From Pseudomonadota bacterium (GTDB lineage: Bacteria > Desulfobacterota > Desulfovibrionia > Desulfovibrionales > Desulfovibrionaceae): 36,968 bases of DNA. Within the stretch, counting starts at the first letter, position 1. The number at the start of each line of letters is the position of its first letter. This document shows, one piece after another, positions 22,408 to 30,730 of this stretch. Position numbers and translations under genes: made by a program. The stretch lies in contig JAEYOJ010000048.1 of assembly GCA_023411815.1 (NCBI GenBank), positions 1-36,968 on the forward strand, written 5' to 3'. A model generated the notes under the pieces. It ran no database searches, had not been told where the DNA came from, and worked only from the letters and a program-made list of their open reading frames with translations.

Positions 22408-24237
22408 ATGAGCAGCGAAATCACCACCGCGTCGCAAGAGGCGCGGACCATAGACGACCTTGGGACCTGGCGCCGCACCCACGACTGCGGAGCCCTGCGC
22501 GCCTCCGACGTGGGCGCGAAGATCTGCCTCATGGGCTGGGTCCAGTTCCGCCGCGACCACGGCGGCCTCATCTTCATCGACCTGCGCGACCGCGCCGGCC
22601 TGACCCAGGTCGTCTTCGACCCGCAGGCCGCGCCCGCGGCCCACGCCAGGGCCCACGCCCTGCGCTCCGAGTACGTCGTGGCCATCCAGGGCACCGTGCG
22701 CGAGCGGCCCGAGGGCATGCACAACCCCAAGATGGGCACGGGCGACGTCGAGATCCTGGTCAGCGACATGAAGCTGCTCAACACGGCCCAGACCCCGCCC
22801 TTCGAGATCGAGGACCGCAGCGAGCCCACCGAACAGCTCAAGCTCAAGTACCGCTACCTGGACCTGCGCCGGCCCAAGATGGCCCGCAACATGATCCTGC
22901 GCCACAAGGCCTCCCAGGCCGTGCGCACCTATCTGGACCAGCACGGCTTCCTGGAGATCGAGACCCCGGTGCTCACCAAGTCCACGCCCGAGGGCGCGCG
23001 CGACTTCCTGGTGCCCAGCCGCCTGAACCAGGGCGAGTTCTTCGCCCTGCCCCAGTCGCCGCAGCTCTTCAAGCAGTTGCTCATGGTCGCCGGCCTGGAG
23101 CGCTACTACCAGATCGTGCGCTGCTTCCGCGACGAGGACCTGCGCGCCGACCGCCAGCCCGAGTTCACACAGATCGATATGGAAATGACCTTCGTGGACG
23201 AGGCCCAGGTCATGGACATCGCCGAAGGCATGATCCGCACGGTCTTCAAGCAGGTCCTGGACGTGGAGCTGCCCAAGCCCTTCCCGCGCATGAGCCATCA
23301 CGAGGCCATGCGCGACTACGGCGTGGACAAGCCCGACGTCCGCTTCGGCCTCAAGCTGTTCGAGGTCACGGACATCTTCAAGGGCTCGAACTTCAAGGTC
23401 TTCGCCTCCTCCGAGCTGGTCAAGGCCGTGCGCGTGCCCGGCGGCGAGTCCCTGTCGCGCAAGGAAATCGACGACCTCACCGAGTTCGTGAAGATCTACG
23501 GCTCCCAGGGCTTGGCCTGGATCAAGATCAAAGGCGACGAATGGCAGTCGCCCATCGTCAAGTTCTTCAGCCCCGAGGAGAAATCCGCCCTGGCCGAGCG
23601 GTTGGGCATCGTGTCCGGCGACATCGTCTTCTTTCAGGCCGGACCCAAGGCCGTGGTCAACCCGGCCATCGGCAACCTGCGCCTCAAGCTCGGCGAGCGC
23701 ATGGGCCTCATCCCGGCCGGGACCTTCGCGCCCCTGTGGGTCACGGACTTCCCGCTGCTGGAGTACGACGCCGACGAGAAGCGCTGGGTGGCCATGCACC
23801 ACCCCTTCACCCAGCCGCAGCTCGAAACCCTGCCGCTCATGGATTCCGATCCGGGCAAGGTGCTCTCCAGGGCCTACGACATGGTCCTCAACGGCTACGA
23901 GATCGGCGGCGGCTCCATCCGCATCCACACCCGCGAGATGCAGTCGCGCATGTTCCAGGCCCTGGGCATCGGCGCGGAAGAGGCCGAGTCCAAGTTCGGC
24001 TTCATGCTCCAGGCCATGGAGCACGGCGCGCCGCCCCACGGCGGCCTCGCCTTCGGCCTGGACCGCATCATCATGCTCATGACCGGCGCGCCCTCCATCC
24101 GCGACGTCATCGCCTTCCCCAAGACCCAGAAGGCCACCTGCATGATGACCGGAGCGCCTTCGAACGTAGCCGGCAAGCAGCTGCGCGAGCTTGGCATCAA
24201 GCTGCGCGAGGCCGCCAAGCCGGAAGAGAAGGCGTAA
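22408..24237 (+). CDS. aspS: Aspartate-tRNA ligase
   Basis: The 609-residue bacterial-type class II synthetase has an N-terminal OB-fold anticodon domain (MGWVQFRRDHGGLIFIDLRD), motif 1 near LDQHGFLEIETPVLTKSTPE, and motif 2 FRDEDLRADRQPEFTQIDME. It also has the bacterial GAD insertion (about 300-430) and motif 3 GGLAFGLDRIIMLM. It carries about 20 extra residues before the usual RTHDCGALRASDVG start. GGAGG lies 8 bases before the ATG. Whether it also charges tRNA-Asn (non-discriminating) depends on AsnRS and GatCAB elsewhere in the genome and cannot be judged here. A repeat copy and a strong terminator follow. Confidence 0.96.
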   Translation: MSSEITTASQEARTIDDLGTWRRTHDCGALRASDVGAKICLMGWVQFRRDHGGLIFIDLRDRAGLTQVVFDPQAAPAAHARAHALRSEYVVAIQGTVRERPEGMHNPKMGTGDVEILVSDMKLLNTAQTPPFEIEDRSEPTEQLKLKYRYLDLRRPKMARNMILRHKASQAVRTYLDQHGFLEIETPVLTKSTPEGARDFLVPSRLNQGEFFALPQSPQLFKQLLMVAGLERYYQIVRCFRDEDLRADRQPEFTQIDMEMTFVDEAQVMDIAEGMIRTVFKQVLDVELPKPFPRMSHHEAMRDYGVDKPDVRFGLKLFEVTDIFKGSNFKVFASSELVKAVRVPGGESLSRKEIDDLTEFVKIYGSQGLAWIKIKGDEWQSPIVKFFSPEEKSALAERLGIVSGDIVFFQAGPKAVVNPAIGNLRLKLGERMGLIPAGTFAPLWVTDFPLLEYDADEKRWVAMHHPFTQPQLETLPLMDSDPGKVLSRAYDMVLNGYEIGGGSIRIHTREMQSRMFQALGIGAEEAESKFGFMLQAMEHGAPPHGGLAFGLDRIIMLMTGAPSIRDVIAFPKTQKATCMMTGAPSNVAGKQLRELGIKLREAAKPEEKA

Positions 24238-24249
24238 GAGAAGAGAATC

Positions 24250-24308
24250 GGGGATGGTTCCACCCTCCCCGAACCCCACCCGCCAGGGGGATAATCCCCC
24301 TGGACCCC
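24250..24308 (-). repeat. Interspersed two-hairpin repeat, copy 5
   Basis: The same orientation as copy 3: a ggggatggttccaccctcccc dyad with imperfect pairing, then ccaggggg (24283-24290) paired with ccccctgg (24296-24303). It begins 13 bp after the aspS stop and is followed by the terminator at 24339. Confidence 0.75.
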
Positions 24309-24338
24309 GTGTTTTGTGGGGAAAGACCGAAAACGAAG

Positions 24339-24369
24339 CGGCCCGGCATGGACATGCCGGGCCGTTTTT
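24339..24369 (+). terminator. Intrinsic terminator of aspS; duplicated at 26582
   Basis: CGGCCCGGCATG (24339-24350) pairs with 24353-24364, then five T. The 34 bases from 24338 to 24371 recur without change at 26581-26614. Confidence 0.9.
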
Positions 24370-24393
24370 GCGTTCAGCTTACGGGAAAAGGCT

Positions 24394-26043
24394 TCAGTTC
24401 ACTCGTCGTCCAGACCTGCGCAGACGGCCCAGAGCCAAGGGCGCAAGGAGCAGCAGCCACTCAAGCCCGAACCCGACAGAGGGGTTGAAGGCGCAGCCGC
24501 CTCCGCCCGAGCCTCCGCCGTCCGACGCGGTGTCCAGCACCGTGACCTTGACCGTGGTGCTCTGCGTGCTCGTGGTGCCTGGGGTGCCGCCATCCGGCAC
24601 CTGCTCGGTGAACGTCACCGTGTACAGTCCAGGCGTGTCGAAGGTGTGGCTTGGCGTCGCTTCGTTGCTGGTGTGACCGTCGCCGAAATCCCAGTCCACC
24701 GCCGAGGCCAGCGGCGTGTGAAAGGAAGAAAAACCTACGGTTAGCGGCGCTTCACCCTGGGCTCCATCCGGGAAGATATCCAGGCTCGCATCGAAATAGC
24801 CCCGGCCGTCGGGGCCGACCACGCCCACGGGGGTGACTCTAAAGTGGTACGTCGTCCCGTCGCCCAGCTGGCCGTCAGCATTGTACCCCCAGGCCCGGAG
24901 CGTGCCGTCCGCGGCCAGGGCCAGGGAATGATTATCTCCAGCGGCTACAGCCGTGAAGCTGCCGGGCTGGCCGCTGCCATCGACAATCGGAACCCGCACC
25001 GGGCTGGCACTGTCGGTCGTCGTCCCGTCGCCCACGATCGATCCACAGGCCCAAAGCGAGCCGTCAGCGGCCAGGGCCCGGGAATGATAAGATCCAGCGA
25101 CCGCGGCCATGAAGCGGACGGGCTGGCCGCTGCCATCGACAACCGGGACCCGCACCGGGCTGGTCCTGTTGGTCTTCGTCCCGTCGCCCAGCTGGCCGTA
25201 AAAATTATACCCCCAGGCCCACAGCGTGCCGTCCGCGGCCAGGGCCAGAGAATGACTTTTTCCAGCGACCACGGCCGTGAAGCGGACGGGCTGGCCGCTG
25301 CCATCGACAACCGGGACCCGCACCGGGCTGGTCCTGTCGGTCGCCGTCCCGTCGCCCAGCTGGCCTTGATCATTTTCCCCCCAGGCCCACAGCGTGCCGT
25401 CCGCGGCCAGGGCCAGGGAATGACAGCCTCCGGCGGCTATGGCCGTGAAGCGGACGGGCTGGCCGCTGCCATCGACAATCGGGACCCGCGCCGGGCAGGT
25501 CCTGTCGGTCGCTGTCCCGTCGCCCAGCTGGCCGTGATCATTTTTCCCCCAGGCCCACAGCGTGCCGTCCGCGGCCAGGGCCAGGGAGTGATCATCCAGG
25601 GCGACCACGGCCGTGAAGCGGACGGGCTGACCGCTGCCATCGACAATCGGGACCCGCGCCGGGCTGGTCCTGTAGGTCGCCGTCCCGTCGCCCAGCTGGC
25701 CGTAATAATTATCCCCCCAGGCCCACAGCGTGCCGTCCACGGACAGGGCCAGGGAGTGAGAATATCCAGCGACCACGGCCGTGAAGCGAACGGGCTGGCC
25801 GCTGCCATCGACAACCGGGACCCGCACCGGGCTGGTCCTGTTGGTCTTCGTCCCGTCGCCCAGTTGACCAGCGCCATTGTGCCCCCAGGCCCAGAGCGTG
25901 CCGTCCGCCCGCAGGGCGAGGGTATGCCCTCCACCACCGGCGATCTTCTGCGCCGAGGCGGAAAAGGGCGCAGCCAGAAGCGCCAGCAAGGCAAGGCTGC
26001 CGAGCACGAGCCGCCACAGGCGGGCCACTGTTCTGTCGTCCAT
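24394..26043 (-). CDS. Secreted RCC1-repeat/PKD protein with C-terminal sorting signal
   Basis: The 549-residue protein has a signal peptide (cut after FSASA), then seven RCC1-type propeller blades of 56 residues (unit TLWAWG..GQLGDGT..SPVRVP..DGSGQPVRFTAVAAG.HSLAL). The sixth is shortened and degenerate. A PKD-like domain follows (about 425-495: VDWDFGDGHTSNEATPSHTF). The tail is a Gly-rich linker, GGGGCAFNPS, a hydrophobic segment and RLRRSGRR, which is a Cys-containing CTERM-type sorting signal, possibly of the JDVT or MYXO class. It is therefore exported and probably anchored to the surface. GGAGG lies 7 bases before the ATG. The 168-bp units are nearly identical in DNA, so copy number may vary. 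Partner unknown. Confidence 0.85.
   Translation of the reverse strand: MDDRTVARLWRLVLGSLALLALLAAPFSASAQKIAGGGGHTLALRADGTLWAWGHNGAGQLGDGTKTNRTSPVRVPVVDGSGQPVRFTAVVAGYSHSLALSVDGTLWAWGDNYYGQLGDGTATYRTSPARVPIVDGSGQPVRFTAVVALDDHSLALAADGTLWAWGKNDHGQLGDGTATDRTCPARVPIVDGSGQPVRFTAIAAGGCHSLALAADGTLWAWGENDQGQLGDGTATDRTSPVRVPVVDGSGQPVRFTAVVAGKSHSLALAADGTLWAWGYNFYGQLGDGTKTNRTSPVRVPVVDGSGQPVRFMAAVAGSYHSRALAADGSLWACGSIVGDGTTTDSASPVRVPIVDGSGQPGSFTAVAAGDNHSLALAADGTLRAWGYNADGQLGDGTTYHFRVTPVGVVGPDGRGYFDASLDIFPDGAQGEAPLTVGFSSFHTPLASAVDWDFGDGHTSNEATPSHTFDTPGLYTVTFTEQVPDGGTPGTTSTQSTTVKVTVLDTASDGGGSGGGGCAFNPSVGFGLEWLLLLAPLALGRLRRSGRRVN
24883..25950 (-). repeat. Tandem 168-bp repeats within the RCC1-type gene
   Basis: The phrase cagcgtgccgtccgcggcc and its neighbours recur every 168 bp (for example at about 25222 and 25390). 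Units are almost identical except for a hypervariable stretch of four to six codons after TLWAWG and one before HSLAL. The boundaries are approximate. Confidence 0.8.
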
Positions 26044-26771
26044 GGATGAACCTCCGAAGGCGCGGTGAATAAAGGCAGCTTTGAATGCCGAATCGGTTGA
26101 CGTGATTCATGAAGCGTTCAGAGCGCTTGTTATCTCAGACCTGAAAGCAATAAATCACGGCATCGTCAGCGCCGATGACCTGTTGCGTGTCGACGCCAGC
26201 GGCCATGGAGGCGTAGAGATGGGCCGCAGAGCACAGACTCAGCGAAAAGCGATGGGCCGTAAGGGCGCACAGGCCAGTGACATGACCACACCAGCGAAAA
26301 GCGGTTCACGATCTGAGGCCACTCCCCTGCGAACGCCGCATGGAAGCATGCGTGTATGACATGAACTCATGCCCCGCCCTTACATCGGAAGAAACTTATT
26401 TATCAACGCCTATTATTCTTTACCGCATTGATTTTTTGATTGGTGCAACGATTTGATTGACCGCAAACCCTGTACACGCAATACACCGCAGAGAAACCCA
26501 GCCGCAATGTTATCGTCTGACAGTACGTCTCTCGCCCTCAGGCTGGTTGCGTCTGCCAGGGACAGGTGAGACGAACCAAGGCGGCCCGGCATGGACATGC
26601 CGGGCCGTTTTTGCATCCGGTTTATGAAAGATCCCGTCCCGGACAATCGCTCCTTGTCGCGAGTGCCTTGTAGCGCGTCTTGTACTCTTTTCCTTTACGC
26701 TCTTTTCTGCTTTTTTATCTGATCCATCCCGATCTCATTCCGATTCCTTCCTACCCAGCCAGGAGGCTTCC
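26044..26771. other. Gene-poor region between the RCC1 gene and the STGPKT-type gene
   Basis: These 728 bp are less GC-rich than neighbouring genes, especially about 26380-26520. Open frames on both strands (26081-26359 plus, 26413-26646 minus) lack ribosome sites, and the second reads through a terminator hairpin, so I call no gene. The one strong element is the intrinsic terminator at 26582-26612, which has no gene before it on the plus strand; it may end a small RNA or be a duplicated relic. Confidence 0.6.
26582..26612 (+). terminator. Orphan intrinsic terminator, identical to the aspS terminator
   Basis: The stem is 26582-26593 with 26596-26607, then TTTTT. It lies in a 34-base exact copy of 24338-24371. 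No coding gene precedes it on this strand for over 2 kb. Confidence 0.85.
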
Positions 26772-27341
26772 ATGACCACTGCCAAGCAGGCTGCGGCCAA
26801 TCGCCGCAATGCGCGCAAGTCCACCGGTCCCAAGACCCGCGAGGGCAAGCTGCGCGCGAGCATGAACGCGCTCGCGCACGGCCTGTGCGCCACGGAGCCG
26901 GTCGTGCCCGGCGAGGACCCGGCGCGCTACCGGCAGGTCGTCGAGGCCCTGCGCGCCGAGTACGAGCCGCGCACCCCGCTGGAGATGCTGCTCGTGGAGC
27001 GGGCCGTTGCTGGCCTCTGGCGGTTGGCCAGGCTCCAGCGCATCGAAGCCGAGCTGCTCACGGCCAATCCGGCCATGTACAGGCAGCAATCCGACTATCT
27101 CAAGGTCGTGGCTCGGGACGGCAGTCTGGAGCCCACCACGGGCGAGTTGTTGGCCGAGTCCTACCGCCGCCTGGACGCCTGGCAGCTGAGCCGCTACGAG
27201 GCGACCATCGAGCGCGGGGTGCACCGCTCCCTGGCCGCCCTGGACCGCCGCCGGGCCTCGGACGGGCCGGCCCTTGCCCAGGCCGCCGGAATCCTCGCCA
27301 GCGAAAATGACGAAACGAAGCCAACCGCCCGCAAGCCTTAG
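26772..27341 (+). CDS. Hypothetical protein with an ANRRNARKSTGPKT-type N-terminus
   Basis: The 189-residue, Arg/Ala-rich cytoplasmic protein has a signature N-terminus (AAANRRNARKSTGPKTREGK followed by SMNALAHGL) that recurs in a family of bacterial hypothetical proteins, often in several copies per genome. The rest is mostly helical (LEMLLVERAVAGLWRLARLQ; ELLAESYRRLDAWQLSRYEA), with no catalytic motif visible. The basic, Asn/Gly-containing start could bind nucleic acid, and phage or transposon links have been suggested for such proteins, but that is not shown here. CAGGAGG precedes the ATG by 6 bases. It lies 201 bp upstream of ilvD in the same direction. Confidence 0.65.
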   Translation: MTTAKQAAANRRNARKSTGPKTREGKLRASMNALAHGLCATEPVVPGEDPARYRQVVEALRAEYEPRTPLEMLLVERAVAGLWRLARLQRIEAELLTANPAMYRQQSDYLKVVARDGSLEPTTGELLAESYRRLDAWQLSRYEATIERGVHRSLAALDRRRASDGPALAQAAGILASENDETKPTARKP

Positions 27342-27542
27342 AGCCCGAGGCGTTTTCTGGACTTTCCGTGAGTTCGTGATGCGAGTACAGATGGATTCCT
27401 TCGGGTCGAATCCGTCGAACCAACGGGAGCAACGGCAACCGGATTGGCCCTTGCCCTCGACCGGGCAACTTCTTAAGGTACTTTTCCTCTTGAACATACC
27501 TTTCCGGCACAAGACAAACCGTGCCGAGCCCCGGAGGCGAAC
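27342..27542 (+). promoter_or_regulatory. Leader region of ilvD
   Basis: The 201 bp before ilvD hold an open frame from an ATG at 27379 that includes the codons CTT CTT AAG GTA CTT TTC CTC TTG AAC ATA, reading LLKVLFLLNI. A short hairpin (CGGCAC with GTGCCG, about 27508-27529) lies just before the ribosome site. This resembles a branched-chain amino-acid leader peptide, but no clear terminator/antiterminator pair is seen. Confidence 0.25.
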
Positions 27543-29213
27543 ATGCGCAGCAAGAAGATGACCGGCGGGCTTGAGCGGGCCCCGCACCGCTCGCTGCTCC
27601 AGGCCTTGGGCCTGACCCGCGAGGAGATGGACCGGCCCCTGATCGGCGTGGTCAACGCCCACAACGAGGTGGTGCCCGGCCATATCCACCTGAACACCCT
27701 GGCCGAGGCGGTCAAGGCCGGCATCCGCATGGCCGGCGGCACGCCCATGGAGTTCCCGGTCATCGGCGTGTGCGACGGACTGGCCATGAACCACGAGGGC
27801 ATGCACTTCTCCCTGGTCAGCCGCGAGATCATCGCCGACTCCATCGAGGTCATGGCCACGGCCCATCCCTTCGACGGCCTGGTGTTCATCCCCAACTGCG
27901 ACAAGTCCGTGCCCGGCATGCTCATGGCCATGCTGCGCATGAACATCCCGTCCGTGCTGGTCAGCGGCGGGCCCATGTATGCCGGAAGCGCGCGCGGCAA
28001 GGGCGTGGACCTGATCACCGTGTTCGAGGCCGTGGGCAAGGCCAAGCGCGGCCAGATGGACCAGGCCGAGCTGGACGAGCTGGAATGCAAGGCCTGTCCG
28101 GGCTGCGGCTCGTGCGCGGGCATGTTCACGGCCAACTCCATGAACTGCCTGTCCGAAACCATCGGCCTGGCCCTGCCCGGCAACGGCTCCATCCCCGCGC
28201 CCACGGCCGAGCGCATTCGCCTGGCCAAGCACGCGGGCATGCGCGTCATGGACCTGCTGGCCAAGGACATCAAGCCCCGCGACATCGTCACCGAGAAGAG
28301 CGTGCGCAACGCCGTGACCCTGGACATGGCCCTGGGCTGCTCCACCAATACCGTGCTGCACCTGCCGGCCATCTTCCGCGAGGCGGGCCTGAACCTGACC
28401 CTGGACATCTTCAACGAGGTCAGCAAGGCCACGCCCAACCTGTGCAAACTCTCGCCCGCCGGATCGCACCACCTGGAAGACCTGCAAGCGGCGGGCGGCA
28501 TCCCGGCGGTCATGTCCGAGCTGGTCAAAAAGGACATGCTGCACCTGGACGTCATGACCGTCACGGGCAAGACGCTCGGCGAGAATCTGGCCGAGCTCAA
28601 GGCCGTGGTCACGGACCACGAGGTCATCCGGCCCATCGACAAGCCCTACTCCGCCGAGGGCGGCATCGCCGTGCTGTACGGCAACCTCGCGCCCGACGGC
28701 TGCGTGGTCAAACAGTCCGCCGTGGCCCCGGAGATGATGAAGCGCACGGCCACGGCCCGCGTGTTCGACTGCGAGGAGGACGCCTCCAAGGCCATCCTGG
28801 ACGGCAAGATCAAGGCCGGCGACGCCGTGGTCATCCGCTACGAAGGCCCGCGCGGCGGCCCCGGCATGCGCGAGATGCTCACGCCCACCTCGGTCATCTC
28901 CGGCATGGGCCTGGGCGGCGACGTGGCCCTCATCACCGACGGCCGCTTCTCCGGCGGCACGCGCGGCGCGGCCATCGGCCACGTCTCGCCCGAGGCGGCT
29001 GCCGGCGGGACCATCGCCTATGTGCGCGAGGGCGACCGGATCGAGATCGACATCCCGGCGCGCCGCATCAGCCTGCTGGTGGACGACGCCGAGCTGCAGG
29101 CCCGCCGCAAGTCCACGCCGCTCGTGCGCAAGGAAATCACCTCGCCGCTGCTGCGGCGCTACGCCCGCCAGGTGACCTCGGCCGCCCAGGGCGCTGTGCT
29201 GTCGGCGGAGTAA
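27543..29213 (+). CDS. ilvD: Dihydroxy-acid dehydratase
   Basis: The 556-residue cytoplasmic enzyme dehydrates 2,3-dihydroxy-isovalerate and -3-methylvalerate to the 2-keto acids, the third step of valine and isoleucine synthesis. Iron-sulfur ligand cysteines are visible in NCDKSVPGM and in CKACPGCGSCAGMFTANSMN, with the catalytic and Mg-binding region in DMALGCSTNTVLHLPA, PRGGPGMREML and LITDGRFSGGT. The length fits the IlvD family. CCGGAGG lies 6 bases before the ATG; the start RSKKMTGGLERAPHRSLL is the usual one. The upstream leader could provide amino-acid control. No other ilv genes are in the window. Confidence 0.96.
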   Translation: MRSKKMTGGLERAPHRSLLQALGLTREEMDRPLIGVVNAHNEVVPGHIHLNTLAEAVKAGIRMAGGTPMEFPVIGVCDGLAMNHEGMHFSLVSREIIADSIEVMATAHPFDGLVFIPNCDKSVPGMLMAMLRMNIPSVLVSGGPMYAGSARGKGVDLITVFEAVGKAKRGQMDQAELDELECKACPGCGSCAGMFTANSMNCLSETIGLALPGNGSIPAPTAERIRLAKHAGMRVMDLLAKDIKPRDIVTEKSVRNAVTLDMALGCSTNTVLHLPAIFREAGLNLTLDIFNEVSKATPNLCKLSPAGSHHLEDLQAAGGIPAVMSELVKKDMLHLDVMTVTGKTLGENLAELKAVVTDHEVIRPIDKPYSAEGGIAVLYGNLAPDGCVVKQSAVAPEMMKRTATARVFDCEEDASKAILDGKIKAGDAVVIRYEGPRGGPGMREMLTPTSVISGMGLGGDVALITDGRFSGGTRGAAIGHVSPEAAAGGTIAYVREGDRIEIDIPARRISLLVDDAELQARRKSTPLVRKEITSPLLRRYARQVTSAAQGAVLSAE

Positions 29214-29260
29214 AGGCGAAGAAATGCGGAGAGGGCCAGGCCCTCACCGCGCCTCTCCCC

Positions 29261-29283
29261 CCAAAGGGGCGAGGCCCCTTTGG
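29261..29283 (+). terminator. Hairpin after ilvD
   Basis: CCAAAGGGGC (29261-29270) pairs perfectly with GCCCCTTTGG (29274-29283). It lacks a T tract, so it may be a processing or weak termination hairpin, or a divergent member of the palindromic repeats. Confidence 0.4.
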
Positions 29284-29371
29284 AATCCCTCTTGCCGGCA
29301 AACGCCGGGCCATGAACGTACGTTCGTCACGGCTCCGGGCCACGGTTTGAATATAAAACCCCAAAAATCGC

Positions 29372-29440
29372 GGGGTCCAGGGGCCCTATCCTGATAAGGC
29401 CCCCTGGTGGGTGGGGTCCGGGGAGGGCAAAGCCCTCCCC
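29372..29440 (+). repeat. Interspersed two-hairpin repeat, copy 6
   Basis: The same orientation as copies 1 and 4. The first stem is ccaggggcc with ggccccctgg, the loop is longer than in other copies, and the second is a perfect 9-bp stem (29420-29428 with 29432-29440). Confidence 0.8.
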
Positions 29441-29522
29441 GGCCCTTAGAGCCAAGGCGGCAGGCAATCCTTGACCAGAACGGACAGCCGCCGAAGCATG
29501 ATGCCAAACGCAAGGAGGTTTC

Positions 29523-30704
29523 ATGCCGCGCCTGCCCGCCATGCCCGCACTATCAGCTCTGTCGGCCCTGGTGCTGATGTGTCTTTTGGCCATGCCTGTC
29601 GCAGCCCAGCAAGTGACCCTGACCACCGTGGCCTCGGGCTTCGATCTGCCCTTGCAGGTCACGCATGCCGGCGACGACAGCGGCCGCATCTTCGTCACCG
29701 AACGGGCAGGCCGGGTACGCATCGTGCGGGCCGGGCAGGTGCTGGACGAGCCGTTCCTGGACATATCCGGGCGCGTCTCGACAGGCGGCGAGCGCGGCCT
29801 GTTGGCTGTGGCCTTTCCGCCGGACTATGCCTCGCTGGGCCATTTCTACGCTTACTATGCCGACCTGGCAGGCAACATCGCCATCTCGCGTTTCGCCGTG
29901 TCAGCCGACCCCGACCGGGCCGATCCGGCCAGCGAGGAGATGCTGCTGACCATCGCGCACCCGAGCTTCGACAACCACTACGGCGGTCAGCTCGCCTTCG
30001 GTCCGGACGGCTACCTGTACGCCGGCACGGGCGACGGCGGCGGCGCGGGGGACCCCAACGGCAACGCCCAGAACCCGGACTCGCTGCTGGGCAAGCTTTT
30101 GCGCCTGGACGTGGAGTCCGGGCCGGACCAGGCCACGGGACAGGCCTACCGCATTCCGGCCGACAATCCCTTCGCCGGCGGCACCTCTCCCAGGCCCGAG
30201 ATATGGGCCCTGGGACTGCGCAATCCGTGGCGGTTCTCCTTCTCTCGCGCCACGGGCGACCTGTGGATCGGCGACGTGGGCCAGAACAGCTTCGAGGAGA
30301 TCGACATGCAGCCGGCCGGCGCTGCCGGAGGACGGAACTACGGCTGGAACATCCTGGAGGGCGATGCCTGCTACAACGCCCAGGAATGCAGCCCGCCGGA
30401 ACGCTACGTGCCACCCGTGGCCGTCTATGGCCGCGACGTTGGGCAATCCGTGACCGGCGGCTACATGCACCGCGGCATGTATGTCTTCGCCGACTTCGTG
30501 AGCGGACGGCTCTTCGCATTGCGGAACCAGGCCGGTCAATGGAATATGTCCGTGCTCGCCGAGACCGGGCTGAGGATCAGCGCCCTGGGCGAGGACCAGG
30601 CCGGCCGCCTGTACCTGTGCGACTATGCGGGCGGCACGCTGCAGCGGCTGGTCTTCCCCACCGTCCCGACCGCCGCGTTCTCGCTGCTCGTATTGCCTGA
30701 TTGA
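29523..30704 (+). CDS. Secreted PQQ-dependent sugar dehydrogenase-like protein
   Basis: The 393-residue exported protein has a signal peptide (cut after PVAAQ near residue 29) followed by a six-bladed propeller of the soluble glucose/aldose dehydrogenase family. Motifs are TERAGRVRIVRAG, GGERGLLAVAFPPDY, DNHYGGQLAFGPDGYLYAGT with the expected His, GDGGGAGDPNGNAQNPDSLL, LGLRNPWRFSF and GDVGQNSFEEIDMQ. Family members oxidise aldoses in the periplasm with PQQ. No pqq synthesis genes are in the window, so the cofactor would have to come from elsewhere, or the protein binds something else. AAGGAGG lies 5 bases before the ATG. A C-terminal Leu-rich tail (FSLLVLPD) is unremarkable. Confidence 0.86.
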   Translation: MPRLPAMPALSALSALVLMCLLAMPVAAQQVTLTTVASGFDLPLQVTHAGDDSGRIFVTERAGRVRIVRAGQVLDEPFLDISGRVSTGGERGLLAVAFPPDYASLGHFYAYYADLAGNIAISRFAVSADPDRADPASEEMLLTIAHPSFDNHYGGQLAFGPDGYLYAGTGDGGGAGDPNGNAQNPDSLLGKLLRLDVESGPDQATGQAYRIPADNPFAGGTSPRPEIWALGLRNPWRFSFSRATGDLWIGDVGQNSFEEIDMQPAGAAGGRNYGWNILEGDACYNAQECSPPERYVPPVAVYGRDVGQSVTGGYMHRGMYVFADFVSGRLFALRNQAGQWNMSVLAETGLRISALGEDQAGRLYLCDYAGGTLQRLVFPTVPTAAFSLLVLPD

Positions 30705-30730
30705 TGGCTTTGCTTTACCTTCTGCCGTAT

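Larger units (their letters stand above)
29214..29522. other. Intergenic region with two palindromic elements
   Basis: These 309 bp contain the 10-bp hairpin at 29261-29283 and repeat copy 6 at 29372-29440, plus the ribosome site of the next gene. No gene is seen. Confidence 0.7.

Noticed and set aside
24883..25950. Regularly spaced repeats resembling a CRISPR array
   Set aside because: The period is 168 bp with nearly identical sequence throughout and lies in one open frame of RCC1 blades; there are no unique spacers or cas genes.
24844..26049. A 401-residue plus-strand frame with repeated GPVGRRPVAQLAV units
   Set aside because: It is the complement of the RCC1 repeats; the opposite frame has a signal peptide, PKD domain and sorting signal.
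26081..26359. Open frame of 92 residues in the gene-poor region
   Set aside because: It starts at TTG without a ribosome site and its composition and repeats do not look coding.
26413..26646. Open frame on the minus strand, 77 residues
   Set aside because: It translates straight through the terminator hairpin at 26582-26607 and has no ribosome site.
27398..27430. tRNA-like string with GGGTCGAATCCGTCGAACC
   Set aside because: It resembles a T-arm only; there is no acceptor, D or anticodon stem around it.
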